From positions 62,001 to 126,000 of the forward strand of contig JAKOGI010001982.1 of assembly GCA_029747015.1 (NCBI GenBank): DNA of 64,000 bases, read 5' to 3'. The position numbers were made by a program, and so were the translations under genes. The DNA is from Carnegiea gigantea (taxonomy: Eukaryota > Streptophyta > Magnoliopsida > Caryophyllales > Cactaceae). The notes under the pieces were generated by a model, which saw only the letters and a program-made list of their open reading frames with translations, searched no databases and was not told the origin of the DNA. Shown in pieces: positions 56,800 through 64,000 of the stretch; the stretch's first letter is position 1, and each line of letters opens with the position of its first letter.

Positions 56800-58680
56800 T
56801 TCATGGAGAAAATTACGATTAACAGAGAAACTCAGTGTGATGGCAGGAGACTCTCTCTCTCTCTTGCATTTCTCTCTCGAGAGGGGTGAAAGGAAGTAGC
56901 TAGACCCAAAAATGTATATGGTCCCAATGTTTCCTGGTTTCGCAGGAGGAATAGACTGGATGTGTTTACATGGTGAAAGGGGACTAAGAGTATTTTTGGT
57001 CCAAACATCATTTTCTTCTTCTTTTTACCTTTTTTGCCTAAAGTGAGGGAGGTTTTTTAAAACAGAAAAATTAAAAAGGGTATTCATTGACCAACTGTGA
57101 AGAGAGGAGACATCTAACGTTGGCAACCTATATTATACTCATGAGAGTATATACTTCTATGAGCCACATTAGCAAATACATATTAAAAAATTAGTATATG
57201 ATAAATACATGTGTGAAAAATGTATGCATGTGGGTAATGAGATTATAAGAGCATGTGCTATCAGGAGTACATCAACAATTGTCTACCTCTGGCAAGGATC
57301 ATACCTCTGGCATGGTTGATCCAATTCTTATAACCAAAATTATAAATACTGCATCAGCCATTGTACCGTTTTTCAGGAACGAGACATAATAGATTTGTGA
57401 ACCGTGGTACCAAACTCGTGCCGTTTTACATTTCTAAAAAAAACATGAAGTATAAAAATTTTGTTTTTTGTGGACCGGATGGTATTTGCTCGAAAATACT
57501 AATACTGTTAGGTATTTAGAGATATAGAGCAGTAGTGACTGATACAAACCTGGCAGTAACTTGTACTGTTTCTTGACGGTATGGTACAATATTTATAACA
57601 CTACCTGGAATCCAAATCAAACAATATGTAATTATACCCAATTTGAGCATCAAAAAATGCTTATTAGAAAGTAGGCACGAAATTTGGATTGTCATATCTG
57701 AACCAAACCTAACCCGATTTTTGGTTTTACAAAGTTATTTCTTTTTGTGAGACAAGTCCATTATGTCAATATCATTCAACCAAAAAATGGCCCCATTTGG
57801 ATTTAACCTCATTCGTAACCAAGCAATCTATTTGTCAAGTTTAATAGTACCTCCACATCTTGTGCCCCAAAGCCATAAACTTCACTTTTATACGCTATCT
57901 TTGACAAAGCAACCGCCCTCCGCTTTTGGCCTTCCGCTTTTGGCTGGTGACCTTAATTGTTCCTTATACTGAAAGGTCGGAGAATCTTTTAATTTTAGTG
58001 TGTCAATTGTCTTTTTCTTGAAGTCTAGTAACTTGAGTGTATTCTCTCCCTAATTGTGAGACCTAGTCATGATATTATTCAAATTTGTCTCTACAATTGT
58101 GTGGGAGTTTATGTCTGTTTTGTGTTGGTTTGTTTTATCGTTGACCGTTTTGTCTTGGTCTGATGTTTACGTGATGAATCATCTCAAGATCCCAACCTAG
58201 ATCTCCAATGATTTTCGATATCTTGAGTGCAATCCTACATGTCAGCTATTAATCTACTCCTAAAAGTCTACAACAGATGAGCAACTCTCCCTTTGAAAGA
58301 AGAACATGATGGATCTGTGAGTCTCTTCCTCATTCTATACTAATGGAAAACATCATAACGAGGAAAGAGTAGCACTCAACATGTTTCAAATTAGATATCT
58401 TGGAGTGAAATTTTATTATAATGTTCAGGGCTATATTTACTTGTGTTGAATTTGTTTTGTAGATGTAAAATGGCTAATTATTGTTTAATAAAATTTATCC
58501 CATTTGTTGGAAAAAAAAGGGCTAAAATATAAGCCTTGACTAGCCAGTTCGGCTCAAGTACATCCCCACAATTTATACCTCTAAAAAGATCATGTATCAC
58601 ACATTTAGGAGTGTATACTCTCACTTGTCACGTATATATATTTTTCCAGTGTGTATTTATTGTATAGTAATATATATTAC
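56800..58680. other. spacer with a CT microsatellite and GGTACC-like words
   Basis: Short CT runs at 56850-56878. GGTACC-, GGTACA- and GGTATGGTAC-type words at 57360-57600 look like a decayed dispersed repeat. No gene recognised. Confidence 0.45.
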
Positions 58681-58697
58681 ACCTAGAAATCTATGTT

Positions 58698-59450
58698 TAA
58701 AAAAGTGCACCCCGGGAGTGCCTGGGCTCACAAAAGCCTAAAGCCCAACGTATTGCATCTTGCAAGGGGTCAAGCACAGCCCATTCTTTAAGCCCATAGA
58801 AGCTCGCACTTTTTTGCACTTCATACCGAGGCTCAAAACGACCCGAACTCGCATTTTATGGAAAAAGATAATGGGAGAGAATGAAAAGGGAACACACACT
58901 ATGGAAAAACACAAATATCTTAGATTGACACTTACCTTTGTTATATTATTCAAGGGTAGAAACCCTTTTCTAATTGCATGCAATTGCTTCAAGTACAGAC
59001 AAAACTAAAGCCGAAAGAACATTAACTTAGAAACCCTAACTTTTGGATGAAGGGTTGGGTTGTAGTTGAAGGTTTGTATGGTATTCTAATAAAGACAGAG
59101 TTGACCAATCTTTTTCCATACTTTTTTGGCAACTGATCTATGCCGGCCTCTATAAATGGGAAATATGATATCACCTATAATACGGAAATAAGGACTAAAG
59201 AATACACTTTTTTTTTCCTGTCATTCTTAAAATGTCGTTAGAATTGATGAACCCAATATAAGATACTTTACTATGGTGCGCTATGATGTCTAATTACTTG
59301 TTTAATGCTATTATCGAATTTATTTGTCAAAATATCGTTTGGAAATGACTTTCAAGCATTTTCAAGTAAAAATGCCCCTCATGTCCAAAAAGCCCGCGTC
59401 TTAAGCCCCAGGTCCTTTTGTGCTTTTGTGTGCCTTGAGCTTTTTTAATC
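58698..59450. repeat. putative non-autonomous element with inverted ends
   Basis: The left end (TTAAAAAAGTGCACC, then CTCACAAAAGCC, AAAGCCC) and the right end reverse complement (TTAAAAAAGCTCAAGGCAC, ACAAAAGC, GGGGCTTAAG) share word order, so the ends form an imperfect inverted repeat about 750 bp apart. Such AAGCCC/GCAC-rich palindromic repeats are common in plants. No coding sequence and no clear target duplication. Confidence 0.4.
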
Positions 59451-59477
59451 TAAGTGAGAAATGTGTACTTCCACTTA

Positions 59478-59598
<121 letters not shown>

Positions 59599-59965
59599 AT
59601 GTATATATATACACACACCCATACATACACACACGTGTGTTACGGTTGTGACGTGTTCGGCCCGTTTAATGAAAGAGTTGCTGAAATCCTACTGTCGTAG
59701 GTCGTGGTTTTTACACCTCAGTTGGGCCAGAAGTAGTTTTTCACGTAAAAATATTATGTCTCCTTTACTGTTTCTGCAATTATACTTGTTTCAGCTTTAC
59801 TGCAAACATGCATTCCAAGCAGTTCTGAAGAATGTTTTGAGAAAACCGAAAAAACTGGTAGCCACAATTCACCCCCGTTCTGTGTCCTTGTGTGAGTGAA
59901 TCTAACAAGTGATATCAAAACAGAGTTCTCACATCTAGGCTAACACCTTGAGAGATCCTGAAAAG

Positions 59966-61800
59966 ATGAGTGCACCACAAGGAATCTTAGAGGGTCAATC
60001 TGCGACTCGACCACCATACTTTAATGGGTAACATTACAATTGATGGAAAAACCGCATGGAAAATTACATTGAAGCTGATGATTATGAGCTGTGGATGATC
60101 ATTGAGAATGGTCCTCATATTCTAATGAAAACCACAGAAGATGGCAAAGCAGTTCCTAAGAAGTCAAATGAGTTTAAAGGGCCAAGAAATTGCTATACTT
60201 TGGCCTTGGACCGGACGAGTACCCTCGTATCTTAGAGTGTGAATCGGTAAAGTAGACATGGAATGCTCTTCGCGTGGCTCATAAAGGACCCAACCAAGTC
60301 AAACAGTCCAGGATCGAGCTGCTGATGAGAAAGTATGGACTGTTCGAAATGAGTGACGAAGAGACAGTGATGGATATGTATACACATTTTACCCACATCA
60401 CTAATGAGTTGAAATCCTTGGGAAAATCCTTTACCACCGAGGAATTAGCAAGGAAGATGCTACAATTTTTACCTCATTCGTGGGAAACGAAAGTTACAGC
60501 CATCCAGGAAGCAAAGAAGATGTACGAAATCTCTTTGGATGAGCTCATCGGGAACCTTCAAACTTATGAGTTGAGGAAAAACTCTCAGATGAAAGAGGAA
60601 ATAAAGAAAGATCGAGGCCTTGCCTTAAAGGCCATGGGAAGTGATGATTCGGACTTGAATGAGGAAGAAATGGCCTTGGTAACTCGTAAGTTCAAGAAAA
60701 TCTTCAAGAAGGTTGGAAATAGCATCAAGAAGGGGAGTACCAGCAAAGCGAGGAACAGCGACAAAGACCAAGCCTCTGGGTGTTTCAGATGTTGAAAGCA
60801 CGGCCACATTGTAAAATATTGCCCCATACAGAAGGAAGAACAGGCATAAGAACAGTTCCAAAACTGCAGAAAGAAGCCACAGCTTAGTAGTTCTGCCAAG
60901 TGGTTCACTAAAGCTATGGTGGCAGCATAGGGTGATACTTCAGAAGAAGAGGACAGCTCCCAAGACGAAGTTGCTGCGCTGGCGCTCATGGTCAGAAGCG
61001 AATCCAAAGCTGACTCAGAATCGGACGAGAGCATGTCCCAATTCAAGGAAAAGGTACGTGGTTTTAGCAAAGCAAAAATTCTCAAATTATTGTTTTCCTT
61101 AATGGATGAATGTGAGGTAATAAGTACTAAGAATTGTATGCTTAAAGATACTCATTCCAAGTTAAAAAAGAATGTCCTAATGCTTGAAAAAACCATACAA
61201 GAACTTGAGCAAGCAAATGAGATTCTCACGTCTGAACAAGATAAAAAAAACTTTTTCCTTAAGCAGGGACGTTGACATCTTAAAAGAACTAATGAACAAG
61301 AGAGAAGAAGTGTTTAACACCGATCTCTCAAAGCTAGAAGAAGAGTCCCGAGAACTGGAACTTAAGATAGAATTATTGGTGAGTGAAAACAATCAGTTGC
61401 TTGAAAAGGTTCATAAAGTTGAATCTGACCTCGTTCAGAACAGGCGCAGGAACAGTTCCTCAGAAACACTCAGGATAGAAGCCCTGATAAATAAAAACAG
61501 TCAATTACTTGAAAAGCTCCATAAGGCCGAATCTGACCTTGTTCAGAACAGGCACTGGAACAGTTCCTCAAAAGCACTTAATTGGTTAAACAGTCATCAT
61601 AGTCGTAATAAAAAGGGACTAGAATTTGTGAGTAGGCGTGTCACTAAACCAGCAAACACAAAAACATGTTTTCATTGTGGTAAGACTAGTCATCATCGAT
61701 ATGCTTACTCCTTGAGAAAAAGCACCGCAGAGAGAAACTCAGTGTATGTTAAGCAAATATGGATTTAAAAAGATGAGTTAATCTCCATGTCAAAGAAAAT
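59966..61800 (+). pseudogene. gag: copia 2 gag
   Basis: ATG at 59966 with the intact start MSAPQGILEGQS. Frame is lost by 60240, where a short deletion compared with element 1 removes part of the NEFDSDDSKKLEKNARAKK region. The capsid part is open at 60274-60795 up to CFRC, followed by TGA. TAG near 60929 and a frameshift near 61255 break the coiled-coil tail (60988-61768). The second knuckle CFHCGKTSHHRYAY has Tyr for the last Cys. Confidence 0.85.
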
Positions 61801-61845
61801 GGGACCCAAATGGATATGGGTTCCCAAAACTAATACTTAGTTGTT

Positions 61846-63246
61846 TTGCAAGCTAAAGTGAGAGGAGGCAACCAACTATGGTTCTTAGATAGTGGTTGCT
61901 TAAGGCACATGACAGGAGATAGATCAAACTTCCTTTCACTTACAGCCTTTGATGGAGGGAGAGTGTCATTTGGCAACAGCAAGTCTGGAAAAATTGTCAG
62001 TGCAGGTAAGATAGGTAAATCACTCTCTCACTCTATTGATAATGTGTACTTGGTTGATGGGTTACAACATAATTTGCTAAGTGTGTCTCAATTGTGTGAT
62101 AGAAGTAATCACGTTGAGTTTTCTTCAGATCAATGCTTGATTACCAATGTCAATTCTAGTAGTGTTGTGTTGAGGGGGAAGCGACACAACAATGTGTATA
62201 AAATATATGTTCTTTCACTTCTCCGAAATCATTTGACTTGTTTAAGTGCTCTTGAAGAAGATGTTATGCTTTGGCACAAAAGGTTAGGTCATGCAAGCCT
62301 TTCTTTTTTGAATAAACTTGTTTCTAAGGACCTAGTCGTCGGACTACCTTCCATCAAGTACAATGATGACAAGGTGTGCGACGCTTGTGCTAGAGGTAAA
62401 TAGGTTAGGACTTCTTTCAAGTCAAAGAAATGTGTTAGCACTTCCCGACCTCTTGAGCTACTACATGTTGATTTATGCGGGCCTATGAGGATCACAAGTA
62501 GAGGTGGGAAGAGGAATGTGTTTGTTATAGTGGATTATTACTCTCGTTTCACTTGGACCTTATTTTTGGCTTCGAAAGATGAATCATTTGAGAAGTTTCT
62601 TGTGCTTCTCAAGAAAATTGAAAAGAGAGTAGGACACTCATTGGTAAGCCTAAGGTCTGACCATGGCAAAGAATTTGAAAACTCGAGCTTCATTGATTAT
62701 TGTAATGAACACGGTGTAGATCACAATTTTTCTGCCCCCAGAACACCCCAACAGTATGGAGTGGTAGAGCATAAAAATCGTACTCTAGCAGACATGACTA
62801 GGACTATGGTGGTCGCTAGTGGTCTTCCTAAAAACTTTTGGGTAGAAGCATTAAACACATCGTGCTTCATTATTAACAGATGCATGATCAGACCCATACT
62901 TAACAAGACTCCTTATGAACTTTTCAAGGAACGAAAACCCAATATTATGCACCTAAGGGTGTTTGGTTACAAATGCTATGTGCATAATAATGGGAAGGAA
63001 CCCTTGGGAAAGTTCGACCCTAGAAGTGATGAAGTCATATTCTTAAGGTATTCCTCACACAGTAAGGCATATAAAGTGTTTAAAAAAAGAACCTTGTGTG
63101 TTGAGGAGAGTGTGCATGTATTGTTTGATGAAACTAACTCCACGATTGAGCATGATATGCAGGATCAAGAGTTCGAACTTGGTCTTATAAGAAAAGCCCT
63201 CACACTCAATCAAAACTCCATGGTGGATAACAGTAAGTCTCCTTAA
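61846..63246 (+). pseudogene. pol: copia 2 protease and integrase
   Basis: The protease has the intact catalytic DSGC in LWFLDSGCLRHMTGD at about 61885. The frame is open through the integrase zinc domain (HKRLGHASL, CDACARGK, all ligands present) to TAG at 62401-62403. The integrase core reopens at 62485-63246 with LRSDHGKEFEN and GVVEHKNRTL. One or two point changes separate this region from an open frame. Confidence 0.9.
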
Positions 63247-63273
63247 GGTGAAACAAGTCCTGGATCTGGAAAT

Positions 63274-64000
63274 ATGGAAGGTGGGCAAGGAGCAAGCCAG
63301 TCAGGGGGAAGTTTTGCTGAACCTAATTTGGGACAGAACCGACCTCCTCAACCTGATCCTTCCCGAACAGTTCTGGGAACAGGCTCCAGAACAGATCCAA
63401 AACCTATTTCATCAAGTGTTCAGGAAAGATTAGAAAACATATCTATAGATTTATTTGCTCCACAACCCTGGAAGCACCAGAGCTCGTGCCCCCTTGACCA
63501 GATTATATCTGATATTAACACAGGAGTGCAAACTAGGTCTAAAGTCAGAAACTTTTGTGCTTTCTATGCCTTCTCATCTAACACTGAGCCAAAGAATGTT
63601 TATGAAACTCTTACAGATTCTAACTGGGTTACTGCCATGCAAGAAGAGCTTCATCAGTTTGAAAGGAACAAGGTTTGGCACCTTAAACCACAGCCTAAAG
63701 ACAGATCGATAATTAGTACCAAGTGGGTGTTCAAGAACAAATCGGATGAGTTCAGAACAAGGCCATGTTGGTGGTTCAGGGCTATAACCAAGAGGAAGGG
63801 ATCGACTATGAGGAAACATTTGTACCTGTTGCAAGGATCGAAGCTATCCGGAGGCCTTTGCAGCCCACATGGAGTTCAAGTTATACCAAATGGATGTCAA
63901 AAGTGCGTTCCTTAACGGATACCTTAAGGAGAAGGTGTTTGTAAGCCAACCCCCTGATTTTGAAAATCATGATTTCCCTAATCATGATTTCCCTCAGGTA
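63274..64000 (+). pseudogene. pol: copia 2 reverse transcriptase, N-terminal part
   Basis: Open 63274-63915: linker, then WVTAMQEELHQFERNKVWHL and STKWVFKNK. The frame is lost near 63755-63840; the RT sequence goes on in other frames as MDVKSAF and [15 protein letters not shown] sequence. The window ends before the catalytic loop. Confidence 0.85.

Larger units (their letters stand above)
59632..64000 (+). mobile_element. SIRE-like copia element 2, 5' truncated, continues past window
   Basis: Only the last 275 bases of the 5' LTR remain (59632-59906), joined directly to the TA/CA microsatellite; about 1.1 kb of LTR is missing. The primer site is mutated (TGATATCAAAAC at 59910). Gag, protease, integrase and the start of RT follow, closely similar to element 1 at 29351-33450. 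It keeps some residues that element 1 lost, such as the protease Asp, but has its own stops. Confidence 0.9.

Overview
The window is plant nuclear DNA, most likely from a eudicot. Evidence: Ty3 and Ty1/copia LTR retrotransposons primed by initiator tRNA-Met, Tat/Athila-type LTRs primed by tRNA-Asp, a Mutator-like transposase, GRF zinc-finger genes with short GT-AG introns, AT-rich spacers, and several endogenous pararetrovirus (Caulimoviridae-like) copies. I see no clearly intact host gene. Almost every coding region carries stops or frameshifts.

Layout: 1-1062 is the 3' part of a Ty3 LTR, its PBS and a gag remnant. 1084-2437 is a Tat/Athila-type LTR with PBS on the minus strand. 2636-9720 holds two small GRF zinc-finger pseudogenes, an unidentified plus-strand ORF pair and a decayed MULE transposase. 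9978-13232 is repeats and AT-rich spacer. 13240-44570 is a nested stack: pararetrovirus copy P1 (+) is split by pararetrovirus copy M1 (-, 16424-41451), which is itself split by a Ty3 element (17424-24546, target duplication CTTCC) and a SIRE-like copia element (27914-38656, target duplication GTTAC). 44578-45812 is spacer. 45820-55334 is a third pararetrovirus copy, M2 (-), carrying an insertion of a Tat-type LTR and leader (49239-51534). 55342-59600 is spacer, a tandem duplication, a palindromic repeat and a long AT microsatellite. 59632-64000 is a second SIRE-like copia element running off the window.

Viral gene order, read from three copies: tRNA-Met primer site; ORF1 with coiled coil, capsid-like domain, CCHC zinc finger and movement protein; a TAA stop shared by the copies; ORF2 with aspartic protease, reverse transcriptase and RNase H; an overlapping ORF3 in the usual transactivator position; then a TATA promoter and poly(A) signal. 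Capsid before movement protein is a cavemovirus/solendovirus-type order, not a petuvirus one.

Main discovery candidate: all three pararetrovirus copies end in imperfect terminal inverted repeats built of iterons about 37 bp long. Each is flanked by a 7-bp target duplication: TATACAA for M1, AAAAGAA for M2, TTCCAAA/TTTCAAA for P1. Caulimovirids lack an integrase and are normally thought to integrate by illegitimate recombination. These copies look instead like one-genome-unit insertions made by an enzyme with transposon-like behaviour. M1 and M2 also share an internal stop and an RNase H active-site change, which would fit copying of a defective genome as DNA.
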